Part shown: piece by piece, positions 34,455 to 45,439 of the stretch
How the letters are laid out: the number at the start of each line of letters is the position of its first letter
How positions within the stretch are numbered: position 1 is the first letter of the stretch
From: Ectocarpus siliculosus
Taxonomy: Eukaryota; Sar; Phaeophyceae; Ectocarpales; Ectocarpaceae
Direction: 5' to 3'
Assembly (NCBI GenBank): GCA_000310025.1
Contig: FN649743.1
Coordinates: 3,333,903-3,397,902 of the forward strand
DNA length: 64,000 bases
Notes under the pieces: generated by a model
Databases searched by the model: none
Told to the model about the DNA's origin: nothing
Seen by the model: only the letters and a program-made list of their open reading frames with translations
Position numbers and translations under genes: made by a program

Positions 34455-36125
34455 GCCCCGGTGAATTTGGACGTTTAAGACAGTAGATGCTAATAGGCGG
34501 AAAGTAGCCTGTGCGCGTGCTCCACCAGTCGAGCAGTTCCAAGAGCAAGGCATTCTGCGTTGCTCGACACACGTTGACGTGAGGTTCTTCAGGCAGCAGG
34601 GTATTTTTGGCGGGTATTCATCGGTCGAGAGCCGTGAATAGTTGCCCCTGGGATGTTTTTTTTGTGAGACAGGCCACAAGCTGGCGGAAAGTGCTTGTTC
34701 TCTCGGGTCGTGATGGCTTAAGTGAAGGATGGGCGAAGCAGTTGTTCAACACACCCAGGGCTGTTTGGACGATTTTCTCGACTTGTGACCAAGTATCATC
34801 GATCCCTTGACATATGCTTGTTTTTCCGTCTGCAAGGAAGGGTGGATCTCAAGACTCTTGTCCGGGGGGCCGATAGCTAAGATCATGTCTCTCTCGATGT
34901 GCGCATCGCACACTGGTACATTGCTGTAGAACCGAGCGGCTGCGTCCAGCTCTTTTTTCTTGTCTGCCATACACGTCGGATTGGTTTCCTCAGAGTGTGG
35001 CTGAGCCCGGCCGAGCATAGGGCAACTGTGGTGACGATGATATCCACTCTGGGTGAGGTATGCAGCCAATGGCACAACTCGAAAGATCATTGATCGAGAT
35101 GGTGGGATCAACCGCCTAGCGATTTCATAGATAGGTTTACAAGTCGCCCTCTTTTTGTGGGGCGGAAGAATCAGCAAGATTGAGAAACGTTTGTCCAATA
35201 CTGTCGGACACGATGGGGCTGCCAAGATGTGCTGGTGTTCAAATATTCGTGGTGTGTGCGTCATTTCCTTAGTTACCGCCAACGCCCTTACCTCCGATAG
35301 GCGAGATGGATACTACTTGCGACACTCGTGTGAACACATCCAGCACATCCCATGCTCCCACATAGAATATGAGGAGATACGTGCTTCTCAGGACAGTACA
35401 CGTCGTTGTGTGGTACTGCCCGCGGAAGAGTCTACGGGACGGTCCCAGCGGCTCACTCTCTTGTGAATCAGCCCCGGCGAACACACGACGCTTGCTTGTT
35501 GGTTGTAGACAGCACGGAACCTGTAGCACCGTACACCCCGCTGAAATTCCAGAAGAAGTGTCCTTGGCGGTCTTGTTTTGCCTTTTGCCGCTGTCGCGTG
35601 ATATATATCATAGCTGGATGCGCACGATCGGCGGGGAAATTCCTTCTCGGAGGCCGCGCGCCCCGAACGGCAACAACAACAACAGCCACGCAGTATTCAT
35701 ACCACAGCGTAATCGGTTCGTTTCAAAATGATGCCATGATGTTGGTAGTTGTGCTCTGTCTACAGTACATCAAAATCGAACGACGGCCACACCTCCGGCG
35801 CTTCCAGCGCTTGGCGGCCGCGTCTTCTACGGAAGATGAGATGCCGCAGCGGGGATATCGTTCTGCAGCTGCCTGCACTGACTGTTGGAACACTACTCAA
35901 TTTCACGCAGTTCTCAGCGACAATCGTTCATTCGGCGCTCGCAGCACATGTATTGTGTTCTCCCATATGTGCTGTAGTACGTGTGCACTGTGCTCCGCGC
36001 TGCCGGCGTCGTCGCGTGTAGAGGTCACTTAATTTTGTCGAATTACAGAACCATGTCCTGTTTACATCTTCATGCCCGCTTTGTACACTCCGTTTTCTCC
36101 CACATCATAACGGAAACGGCGATGT
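34455..36125. other. No recognisable gene
   Basis: Several overlapping frames, for example 35406-36032 plus and 35282-34746 minus, without motifs. No repeat structure noticed. Confidence 0.4.
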
Positions 36126-36126
36126 T

Positions 36127-37221
36127 GTGGCGGTTCATGGCCATCCGGATACCACTGACCCACAAGAATCACATGGGCCATTCCCGAAAGGAATTCCGTC
36201 TCTTGCCTTGGATGGCCACCTCGTCGCTTCTCGGCGGAGACATGTCGCAGTCCGACGGCAGTACCACCGGTTACCGTTCGGCGACGAACCCGAGGTTGCA
36301 GCGCTCGGCGACTTCAACGACCGGGTCGTCGTGTGGGTGGAGGCGCACGGGAGTCGATCAGGTCATCCCGATGGCGGCAGGAATTCCTCGCCGCTCCCGG
36401 CCCTCCTTTGGTCATTGTCTGTCGAGATCCTCGGTATCCGGGACCGCACGAGAGACGCTGGACCCACGGCACCGGCTTCGCTGCAGACCGCGCCGCCCCG
36501 AACGATGACGTTCTCCTTCCGCCCCACTGTGCGGTGAGTGTTTTTGACGGTGTGCTCCTCGTAGTGGTAGGTGCGTTGGCCGTTGTACAAGTGCCGATGG
36601 ATGCCAATCAATCTCCCTGCTTCCTTTGCTCGGGTTTCGTGCCTTAGGGTTAAGGTTAAGACATCGCGGGGCTTGAGTGCAATGTCCCCGGCTGTTTAAC
36701 TCCTGTCGTTTGTCGTGCGTTGAGAACGTGCCGGCGTCTTGTTCCGCCCCGTCCTAAAGCTGCTTTGGTTTGAAGTGCTGGCTTGCTTTACCGTCATGAT
36801 GTCGGGACGCCTCTACTCACGTGTGCTCGGCATACCGTAGTCGTGTGTTGCTCATCAACGTTTCTTTGCTGACCGGGGACGACGTCCTTTTCCTCTCCCG
36901 ATTCCCCGCTCGCTTTCTTTCGATCGCTCCACACGACAGAACCGGGACGCGTGCCTACAACAGGTGTTGTACTTGGTCGACCTCCAGTCGCCCAAGACGC
37001 CTACGTCGAGTGTCCGTTGTCCATGTTTCATCTTGACGTCGCTCGGATAGAAGCAGACCCACCACCTTGGGTTGCGTCCATGCATTCCACGAAAGCTGTC
37101 TCGAGGACCTCATCAGGATCGCGCACTTGGGAGCCCTTGACTTCGGAAGTTTTCGTCTGGTCGCCGAAGTGACGTGCCCGTACTGCGGGCAAGCGGTGTG
37201 CCGTCGGAGATACTTTGTTCG
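36127..37221 (+). pseudogene. RING-H2-like gene, broken or poorly resolved
   Basis: The strongest part, 37072-37221, reads GCVHAFHESCLEDLIRIA and then VTCPYCGQAVCRRRYFVR, ending at a GTAAGA donor. These are the central C-x-H-x2-H-x2-C and final C-x2-C of a RING-H2 finger, typical of E3 ubiquitin ligases. The first metal-binding pair should lie just upstream. There the other frame gives ECPLSMFHLDVARIEADPP, with Ser in place of the second Cys, and a one-base deletion or two-base insertion separates the halves. A GC-rich open stretch ending at a GTGAGT donor (36533) may be an earlier exon. Either the gene has decayed, the assembly has an indel, or an intron is misread. Confidence 0.4.
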
Positions 37222-37666
37222 GTAAGATCGGATGCCGGCTTCCTCGGCTCGCCGCCGGTCCGAAGGCGGTCGCCCGGGAAGATTGGGGAAAACTGGGCCG
37301 AAAAGGGTGTTTCCCTGCCTTTTGGAACTGCAATAGTCTACAGTAGCTAGGCGTCATTCCCTGCAAATGTGTTTCCTCTTTGTCCATGTGACTATGCCGG
37401 AAAGTTTACCAGAATAGACAATCCAGGGCAGACAGTACCAGACGCGGCACGACCCGGGGGTCTCCCGTGCTCGCCAGGGGTGTGTCGCATGAAAACATGG
37501 GTTTCTCTGTGTCGTACAGATTGAGATCCCCCCCCGCAGCATGAGGTGTTTGGCACCTTCGTTTGAAGCATGTTGCTACTTGCTGCTACCGCGACACGCG
37601 TCGCAGCGGTTCACATCGCCCGAGGCACCACACAAACAAAGCTCCAACATTTGATTCACCTGAACC

Positions 37667-38557
37667 ATGCGGCACTTCGTAAGAACAATCGATCATCCGT
37701 CCCACATTGTTATGGAAAGTTACGGTGGTATGGGGAACGGGATTTCTGCATGGAAAGCCCTGAAGGAGCGGTTCGACGGCAACACCAAACAAGCCAGGCG
37801 TGTTGCACGGGAAGAGCTCTTCCGGAGCACAATGGACGAACACGTCGACCCGGAGGACTTCTTCGCGAAAACCGACCGCCTGCGCCACCGTCTCGAAGAA
37901 AAGGGGCAGGATATCTCTGATGAAGTGTACGAGTCCTCGCTTCTATACGCCCTGCCGGAGAAATTCGCGTTCATCAGACACCGACACTACGAGGATGACT
38001 CTCTCGATATCGATTCGCTGAAAAAGACCGCCATCACCTATAACATAGACATGAATGTAACGCCTAATATTTCAGGGTGCGGAATGGCAATGGGGGTGTC
38101 TGACGCAGGAACGGGCTCTTGCTGCAAGGCGTGCGGACACTGCAAGACCGACGGAAACCAAACCAACAAAAAGGAGTGGAAGAAAGGCAAGACAGGCAGT
38201 GGTGGCGGACAGCCCAAGTGGTGCTCATACCACAACACCACTACACACGGTGACAATGAATGCCAAAAGCAAAATGAGCTAAAAGGGTGGGCTGCAAACC
38301 TGGCGCTGCTTCAATCTGCTGGCCACCGAAACGTCTCCAACGTCGGGAGCGCCCACGTAGCGCAATCTCACGGACCGCAGGCTTCCATCAACTTTGGAAG
38401 CGCCCACCTGGCCCAGCATCAGGGACCCGAGCCATCCACGTTCGGATTCTCTTTCAACGCTATAAGGGAGACCCTGCCTGAGACTTCGGCGAACGCGACA
38501 CCTTCAATGGCCCAGAAGGACTCTCATCTCCCTGACGGGTTGTTTGGCGCGTCTTGA
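37667..38557 (+). CDS. Copia-type Gag with zinc knuckle
   Basis: A 296-residue frame. Residues ~29-130 (SAWKALKERFDGNTKQARRV to KKTAITYNIDM) are the copia Gag region (UBN2 type). WCSYHNTTTHGDNEC at ~190 is a CCHC-like knuckle, and the tail carries two similar GSAHxAQ phrases. Gag forms the particle that packages the RNA. The N-terminus is displaced: matching sequence (TQTKLQHLIHL) continues upstream in another frame from 37570, so a frameshift near 37660 is likely. Confidence 0.8.
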   Translation: MRHFVRTIDHPSHIVMESYGGMGNGISAWKALKERFDGNTKQARRVAREELFRSTMDEHVDPEDFFAKTDRLRHRLEEKGQDISDEVYESSLLYALPEKFAFIRHRHYEDDSLDIDSLKKTAITYNIDMNVTPNISGCGMAMGVSDAGTGSCCKACGHCKTDGNQTNKKEWKKGKTGSGGGQPKWCSYHNTTTHGDNECQKQNELKGWAANLALLQSAGHRNVSNVGSAHVAQSHGPQASINFGSAHLAQHQGPEPSTFGFSFNAIRETLPETSANATPSMAQKDSHLPDGLFGAS

Positions 38558-38970
38558 TTCTACAAGTTCCATCGTACAATTCTTCTCTGGGGGAGTTATG
38601 GCGCGTCTACTTCATCGCTTCACATATTTCGCCATCACCGAGAACAACATTCTACATCTTCAACTCCGTCTTTCAAGATCAACATCAACATTTTCATCTT
38701 CAACGTTATCAATGTTTGTATGTTTGTCATCTGTTGTCTGTTGTGTGAATCAGTCTACTAGTTCAGTCGTTAACTTCTCGACTTCGCACCATTGCTGGTT
38801 GAATAGTCACCTAGGCTAGGTTGAAACTGTACTTTCGTTTAACGCAGGAAAACAGGGACAGTACTCTGCAAGCACATTTTCTATTTATCTTAGTGGTTGA
38901 CGCATCAAACGGATTTGTTTCTTATACTCAATTTTCTCTTCGATTCAATGCAACTTTCATTGAGGGGGAG

Positions 38971-39430
38971 TGTTATGGAAGTATTGGCTTATGTCCTGTA
39001 CTGTAGTCAATGTTCAGCAGCATTGCTCTCTATCGTAGATCATGCATCGTAGATACTGTGTGTTTCGGTTCACACGTAACGCATCAGTATGCGGAGGAAT
39101 TACTGCTGTAGCACTCTCTGCTCGAGGGATCGCGTGTCTCTCACTCTCGCATGATCTCTCGCATGGACTTCTCTGGATAGTCATGGCTCTTCGCTTTCCC
39201 GGTCATCTCTAGGAACTGACATCCTCTGGACTTCTGCGTTCTCTGTGGATCTATCTGCGTGTGTCGGCCAACTAAGCCAGTGTTCAACATATCTTTACGT
39301 CTCTACACAGCACAAGAAGTACTCCTACTTCTGCTCTTCAATCACTCGCGGTGCCAACCATCTCGAGTACCATCGAGAGGCACAGCCTTGCCGACTTGTC
39401 AAGGGTATCTCAGACGATATTCACAACACA
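38971..39430 (+). repeat. Copia 3' LTR (right boundary approximate)
   Basis: Starts TGTTATGGAAG directly after the PPT. It contains alternating short TCTCTCG/CTCTGGA phrases and runs to a candidate CACAACA end. Without a second LTR the end cannot be fixed. Confidence 0.55.
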
Positions 39431-39752
39431 CATCAATTCGACAACCATAGATATTGTTCCTTATACTTGTGGAGTGATCAAAACCGCGTAAAAAATGAAA
39501 GTTTGTCCCGTCTGGTAGTACTCGGAGGGAGTTTTTGCGTTTTATAAGCAGAGACACGTTAGGATACCGCAGAGGCTTTGTGCCGTGCGGAACGTGTGGT
39601 ACGGGGGATGTCTCCCGGCCACAGAAATATTAATCAAGGCAATTCGAAAGAAAACAATAAAATTGTTGCTTACAAAATGCATTCACTCATCATCAATCAA
39701 ACAATTCGGCACATCCCTTCCACCGGGTCATCACAGTTCGGCAGGTTAGGCT

Positions 39753-40020
39753 TGTTGATCACTCCTAGAGCCGGAGTGCTTGCCGGGTATGCCCGTATTT
39801 GTGTCCAGTGACTAGAAGTCTCGTTGATAGCTTGTATTAGATCCGCAGGACGAACGCACGACAGACAGAGAAGAAAGAGAGTGCCCCACACAGGCTGACG
39901 AAGCATGGGGGCAACGCAGACTCATCCAAGTCTACCACAACAGGTACCACAGCAGGTCCCTTCATCTACGGAACACGGAACCGTCCTCAGATCCTTCCTA
40001 CATATGCACACACACGAACA
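39753..40020 (-). repeat. LTR (left) of the nonautonomous element
   Basis: On the plus strand TGTTGATCACTCCTAGAGCC to ATGCACACACACGAACA. The preceding AGGCT is the target-site duplication. Confidence 0.9.
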
Positions 40021-40724
40021 CCCTCCCTGGTTCCTTACGCTAGTAATTAACCACCACCGTGTGTTGCTCAACGTACTCGGACACTCAAACAGAAAAAAAA
40101 GGCGTTGCAAGGGAAAACCCGGCCTCCGAGCCAAAAACCCTCGCAATAATTCCACGACTACCGAAATAAAACATCATCGTTGTCATCTCAACTACTCCAA
40201 TTCCCTACAAACGAATGCCAATTGCAGCGTTACGTTGGCATTTGAATTACTTCAATTCCCCTACATGGCGACATACCAAGCGGACCAAACTACATCGATG
40301 GTTCGGATGATCATCTCAACATTTTCAGGGAATAACAAACATATAACTATACCAACGTTAGCTGAACACAGCTGTGCTCCCCCGTGACATCTGGCCTACA
40401 ATTCGAACAACAAGGAACGACGTTGATAAGGTCCAAACACGGTAGCGACTGTTGAGGGGAGGTCGTCAGAGGCATGCGCGTTCACTAACATCGGGTTAAC
40501 GCCACAATGGATGCCCTCCCATATTGTGCGACTACACGCAAAAAAACTCGAATTGCTACCAGTATTCCCTGCTACAGGTACCAACCGGATTGTCGGTCTT
40601 GGTAGAGGTCTTCTCTCCATTGCCAAGCGGACTCCGGCTCCTCCCAACCACCGGCAAGAAAAAACCCTGCGGCTGCTCACCACCCTGGTAAGCGCGCCGA
40701 CTACAACGACAAATGCCCACGCTG

Positions 40725-41515
40725 CCCCCCCTACATCTGGAAGCGCGTTGGCGGAGATCTGTGATGACTGCTGTGCAGCTCCCCCCTTCATCTGGAGAAC
40801 CGTCCAACCGAAAAGTCCTGCGCTGCCCCCCCTTCATCTGGAGGCGCGGAGGTGAAGAAAATGCTGCCCGTCCCCTACATCTGGAGAGCGTTAACCCGCG
40901 TTGCCCCCCCTACATCTGGAGGCGTGCCGGTGAAGAAAAGTTGCCCTCCCCTACATCTGGAGAGCGTTGACCCGCGTCGCCCCCCCTACATCTGGAGGCG
41001 TGCCGGTGAAGAAACGTTGCCCTCCCTTACATCTGGAGAACGTACACCCGCGCCGCCCCCCCTACATCTGGGGGCGCGCTGGTGAAGAACTTCTGCCCTC
41101 CCCTACATCTGGAGAGCGTTGGCCCGTGCTGCCCTCTCTGCATATGGAGGTGCACGGGTAAGGAACTACTGCCCCCCACGTCTGGGGTGCGTCGGCTGGC
41201 GCTGCCCCCCCTACATCTGGAGGCGCGCTGTTGTGTAACCACTGCTGTACGTCCCTCCCCTACATCTGGAGGGCGTATACTGATGCCCTCCCCCTTTTTT
41301 TCTGGGGAGAACACCTGTGAGATATTTTACGCTACCCCCCCTACATCTGGGGGTGCGTGTTAGTACCCTCCCCTACATCTGGAGAGCACACCTTCGAAAT
41401 TTTGCGCTACCCCCCCTTCGACTGGGGGTGCGTGTCAGTGTCAGTACCTTCCCCTACATTTGGAAAGCACAATTTTAAGAACTCACGTCGCCCCCCCTAC
41501 ATCTGGGAGCGTGGA
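40725..41515. repeat. GC-rich minisatellite, about 19 cores of CCCCTACATCTGGAG
   Basis: The core CCCCCCTACATCTGGAGGCG alternates with a shorter CTCCCCTACATCTGGAGAGC, about 36 and 42 bases apart, giving a dimeric unit near 77 bases. The right-hand copies diverge (CTTCGACTGGGGG, CTACATTTGGAAAGC). Frames through it give PPYIW/PTSGG repeats that I consider non-coding. Confidence 0.9.
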
Positions 41516-41878
41516 GTGTTGGGGCTGGGGATAATGGGTTCCCTACCTTACAAGGCTTCGCACGCAAGATCTAGCTCATCTTGCGACATTTCGACCGCCA
41601 ATACCGCTTCCTCTTTCGACAACATAATTGACTGTATCATCGTAAGCGAAACTGCAGACGCTCTACGAACACCGACTCAGAAATAGAAACGTCTGAACTG
41701 CGAATCCCCTTCAGAAACTTTGGTATCATTCGTCACAAGCAAGATCACTCAAGAAATCACTCATGAATCAACCTGAAATCAAGTGTCCGCGGCACACGGC
41801 AACGCCGCGCTGTTGTTAGCCCTCTTTCAAAAGCAAAGCAGTATTGCGCGGTTTTGCTCCTCTGCAGCAAGTCGACAT

Positions 41879-42298
41879 TCACCAGAATCGCCATGAATGC
41901 AATACTCCAGCTCTCTCGGAGCGAGTACTTGTACTTTTCCCGCGATCAACAGGCTCGTGTGTTGTGCCGCCCGCTACTCCACCGCTGACGCCGCCGCTGT
42001 CCCGAGCGCCAGGGCCCACAGTATCGGGTAGGTTCCCTGCGGCGGAACCCCTCCCGGTTCCCCCTAGGATTCCAACCGCACCCCCCACGGCGCCCCCGTC
42101 CGCCACGGCGCCGTGTGACCCTCCTCCTCCTCCTCCGTCTCGCGTGGGCTGCTGGAGCAAATGTGCCTCGAAGCTACCGAGTGGCTGCTCCATCCTCGCC
42201 TCGGCCCTGTTCTGCTTCTCCTCAAAGCGTTCTGTCAACGCCCGCTTAACATCTCCGAGTTTAGCGGCGAGCTCCTGCTGCGAGACTCCTCCCGACAT
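41879..42298 (-). CDS. Short coiled-coil, Gly-rich protein of the nonautonomous element
   Basis: From the ATG at 42298 the minus strand encodes 139 residues. An amphipathic helical start (QQELAAKLGDVKRALTERF, then EEKQNRAEARM) is followed by a Gly/Ala/Val-rich stretch after RDGGGGGG. It could be a reduced Gag-like protein, as in nonautonomous TR-GAG elements, but no capsid domain or knuckle is visible. The same frame remains open through the LTR, which is probably coincidence. Confidence 0.4.
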   Translation of the reverse strand: MSGGVSQQELAAKLGDVKRALTERFEEKQNRAEARMEQPLGSFEAHLLQQPTRDGGGGGGSHGAVADGGAVGGAVGILGGTGRGSAAGNLPDTVGPGARDSGGVSGGVAGGTTHEPVDRGKSTSTRSERAGVLHSWRFW

Positions 42299-42360
42299 GT
42301 TGCTGGCACGGGCTCTTTCGTTTCCTTGCAAGGACGATGGAAAAAGAAAGAACTCTAGAG

Positions 42361-42628
42361 TGTTGATCACTCCTAGAGCCGGAGTGCTTGCCGGGTATGC
42401 CCGTATTTGTGTCCAGTGACTAGAAGTCTCGTTGATAGCTTGTATTAGATCCGCAGGACAAACGCACGACAGACAGAGAAGAAAGAGAGTGCCCCACACA
42501 GGCTGATGAAGCATGGGGGCAACGCAGACTCATCCAAGACTACCACAACAGGTACCACAGCAGGTCCCTTCATCTACGGAACACAGAACCGTCCCCAGAT
42601 CCTTCCTACATATGCACACACACGAACA
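42361..42628 (-). repeat. LTR (right) of the nonautonomous element
   Basis: Partner of 39753-40020, followed by the second AGGCT. The purine run GGAAAAAGAAAGAA lies just left of it. Confidence 0.9.
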
Positions 42629-42633
42629 AGGCT

Positions 42634-45090
42634 CTCTGGTCGTACGAATATTTGTCAAATACTTGTAGTGCTACCGCATATTACATCACGGTGTTGCATA
42701 TTCGTTCATGCAGTTTGTTGTGTATGTTGTAGACCGTTTTGATCGTGTATTCCCCCGGACCCCGGACCATCGTGAAGATATGATGAGAACATTTGTTTTG
42801 ACGTGTGAACATGTTCATACCCCATTGGCTAGAAGCTGCCCAATAAAAATAGGCCCTCGGTGGGTCTTTTCGGTCAGGCAAGTCCTGCGTTCCTGCCAAC
42901 ATTGTTCAAGACGTGTGCGTAGAGGGTGAGAATTTCAAGCCTCTGCCCGTCAGCGAGACTCCTCCTGTGTCACGTCGTTCGCCGTTCAGCGCTGTTTTCT
43001 TATCCTCCATCACCGAAGGAGCTACAGTAAAGACAGCAATTCTCCCCAATGTCCGAACAGGTGGGTCGGGAGAAGTTGAAAGACGGGCAAACACGCGGAT
43101 CGGATCGAATGTATGTGTAGACGTATACCGCACAACTACATCAGCAAACTGCACGGCCGGACATTGGAATTGGAGCTGCGGCATAGGGAACAGTTGTATC
43201 TCTTGTGCGTGTTCCGTGGCTTTATTCTTCACTATCTTGTACCACTTAAGTGTGCACTTAGGTGATAGTGGTACGGATGGGCCGCTTCACGGGCTTAAAC
43301 AGTGATGGTATATTGACATGGTCGTCGGACTGCTTGAGTCGTGTATTCGACATAGTATCGGCCATCACTCATGTGACTGCTAAGGAAACGTGTGGTGGCC
43401 GATGCTGAGATAGACTATGCTGCGGGCTTCCCGAAGGGCCCTCCTCGTTGGGCGCTCAACGGTTTCCGCGGGAGCGACGATACTTACTGCAGGGGCCACT
43501 GGATGTCATACATGAGGTGCTGTGTTTGGAGATTGTATTGCAGCGAATGGGCTTGAAGCCCTCAATCGGGCAGCCTATTTATCGGCGTGGGTACTGCCAT
43601 ACGTGCGGCGAGGTGCAAAAACACGTGACGGTCTGGACGTGCGGTTCACTTTGTAGGCTAAAGGCGAGATAAATTTCGATGTGCGAATGGGTGAAAGCAA
43701 ACGCCAAGAGCGGAGGTGACGCGTTCCTCACTCAAGATATGCATACAGTAGACCATATCTCACTCCATTTTGCGAGTGTATACCATTGGTATGGGAGCGT
43801 AATCGACCGCGGGGTCGGCGTTGAGTTCGTTACACTGCTATAATACAGTAGATATATTTCAGGCAGTCATGCATGCCGCTACATGAGTAGCGTGGGTCAG
43901 TCATCGCCGCGGGACACAGCGAGTCATTCTTTCAAGAAGCAAGTTCACCGCGGCGATGGTGTTCATGCCTCGCTCCCGAAGAAAGTTGTGCGTTTGGCTG
44001 GCGGGGAAAACTGCCATTTCGGCAGGCCAGCAGAAAGCGGTGTACGTATCGATCTACACCGCATACAGACGTATACAGTACACAGTACAGTAGATACATG
44101 TGACCCGTAGAGGCGTACAGAACGGGCCCGGGGACAAGAAAACGCCAATATCGGGTGGAGGATCAGTTTTCTCATTTCATCTGTCGAGCACAGCTTGGTA
44201 TACGGAGTTTTCTGTAGTTAGTGTAGGATCCCCCGCTGTGAGCTGTGTTTCTAAAACCCTGTGTTCTACTCTATGCTTCGTGAAATATACTTTACTGCGG
44301 GCCGTTCTGTACACTGGTAGATACAGTAGGTGCTGTTCGTCAACATTGATGCAAAAAGCGTCCTTGTTTCAATCACCGAACACGTTTGTTCGTCCGTGGC
44401 TCTGAAGCCCCGCGTGTGCTTTGGTCGATGTTCACCGCAATGAATGTTCAAAATGACTTGATGTACCTTCTGTAGATGCTGACATGTTGCCCTCACAACA
44501 TACCGTCATTTTTTAACACTCCGCTTGTTTCGCTTCTAGGGATACGACCCAACACAGACGGGGGTTGGGGTAGGACCTGATCCTGCGCTTGAAGCCTTCA
44601 ATGAAGCCCCCATCACGGGTCTTCTATCCGAGGTAACCGCTTCCTCTGCACTACGAACCCTGGCTCGACCTCCCTCTCACGTGGCACAACATGCAACATG
44701 GATGCAGTGAAACAGCGATGGCGGAAGAAATTCGCCACGAACGTGTGCACACTGGACTCCGGACTGCTTCTGTGATGTATTGTATGTAGTTGTGGTTGGT
44801 GAAGAGAGAGCAGGATATATTTTTCGCGAGGAATAACTACATACCGCAGCAAGAAATCTCATCGCGGCAAGGAATACAGTAGGCCAACGTGTGAAGGTGT
44901 GAATACATGTATGTACAGTAGTTTGGTCTTTTGTATCTATTCCCTTGCTCAAGCGAAAATATTGGATCTATAGCATCGTGAACCCTCACAGCTGGTGGGC
45001 GACGACATTGTTCACTACATGTAAGACAAAATGTGTGTGTGGGGGCGGGTCAAGTTTCTCACTTGCCACCCCGATCTCCCACAGTATTTC
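42634..45090. other. No recognisable gene; TACAGTA-rich intergenic DNA
   Basis: Unassigned short frames, including 42913-43305 plus. A palindromic stretch lies around 43230-43275 (GTACCACTTAAGTG with a partial complement). TACAGTA-type words cluster at about 44060-44110 and 44870-44930. Confidence 0.4.
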
Positions 45091-45104
45091 ACAAATGTGT
45101 ACCG

Positions 45105-45410
45105 CTTCCATGGAAGACTATATCAGCTTCCATGGAAGTTGATCTACTTCCGTGGAAGCTGATACCTGTTCGATGGAAGATACACGCTTCGCACTTTCAT
45201 GGAAGCGCGAAACGACATTTCCAAGGGAGCGATATTCACTTCCATGGAAATAAAGATATGAAATATGGATGTGCCACTTCCATGGAAGTTCACTTCCACA
45301 GAAGTCCTATGGAAATCTCGTGGAAGTTGAATAGCTTCCATGGAAGCCTGAGGTTCTGCTTCCATGGAAGCTATTCAAAACAGGTTGAGGGCTGCTTCGA
45401 TGGAAGTATT
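45105..45410. repeat. Array of ~14 CTTCCATGGAAG palindromes
   Basis: Perfect copies at 45105-45116 and 45127-45138 and near 45278, 45333 and 45358. Others carry one or two changes (CTTCCGTGGAAG at 45147, TTCGATGGAAG near 45170 and 45394). Spacing is irregular, 20-45 bases, and intervening sequence is not repeated, so this is not a simple tandem array. Confidence 0.9.
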
Positions 45411-45439
45411 CAGCCTCGGGTTGGCTTCAACGGTCTTAC

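Larger units (their letters stand above)
37570..39430 (+). mobile_element. Ty1/copia retrotransposon remnant: gag, PPT and 3' LTR, no pol
   Basis: Gag (37667-38557) is followed by about 400 bases without RT, integrase or RNase H. Then come the polypurine tract TTGAGGGGGAG (38960-38970) and an LTR start TGTTATGGAAGTATTGGC at 38971. That PPT/LTR junction is the usual copia form. The LTR end is uncertain, about 39430. No 5' LTR was found upstream, so the element is 5' truncated as well as pol-deleted. Confidence 0.75.
39753..42628 (-). mobile_element. Nonautonomous LTR retrotransposon (2876 bp), complete with 5-bp target duplication
   Basis: Two 268-base LTRs (39753-40020 and 42361-42628) begin TG and end CA, differ at five positions by eye, and are flanked by AGGCT on both sides (39748-39752 and 42629-42633). 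The 2.3-kb interior has no RT or integrase. Minus orientation is favoured because a frame begins 63 bases inside the right LTR and AAGGAACCAGGGAGGG, a plausible polypurine tract, abuts the left LTR when read on that strand. In plus orientation TGGTTCCTTACGC at 40028 could be a primer-binding site, so orientation is not settled. It must have moved using another element's enzymes. Confidence 0.85.

Noticed and set aside
40028-40041. TGGTTCCTTACGC as a primer-binding site fixing plus orientation of the LTR element
   Set aside because: Equally well explained as the complement of a polypurine tract in the minus orientation, where the only plausible frame also lies.
41082-41363. PPYIW/PTSGG repeat protein
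   Set aside because: All frames through the minisatellite look similar, none has a start or a stable unit, and it lies inside a mobile element interior.
45105-45410. CRISPR-like array
   Set aside because: Repeats are 12-base palindromes with variable spacing in a eukaryotic genome and there are no cas genes.
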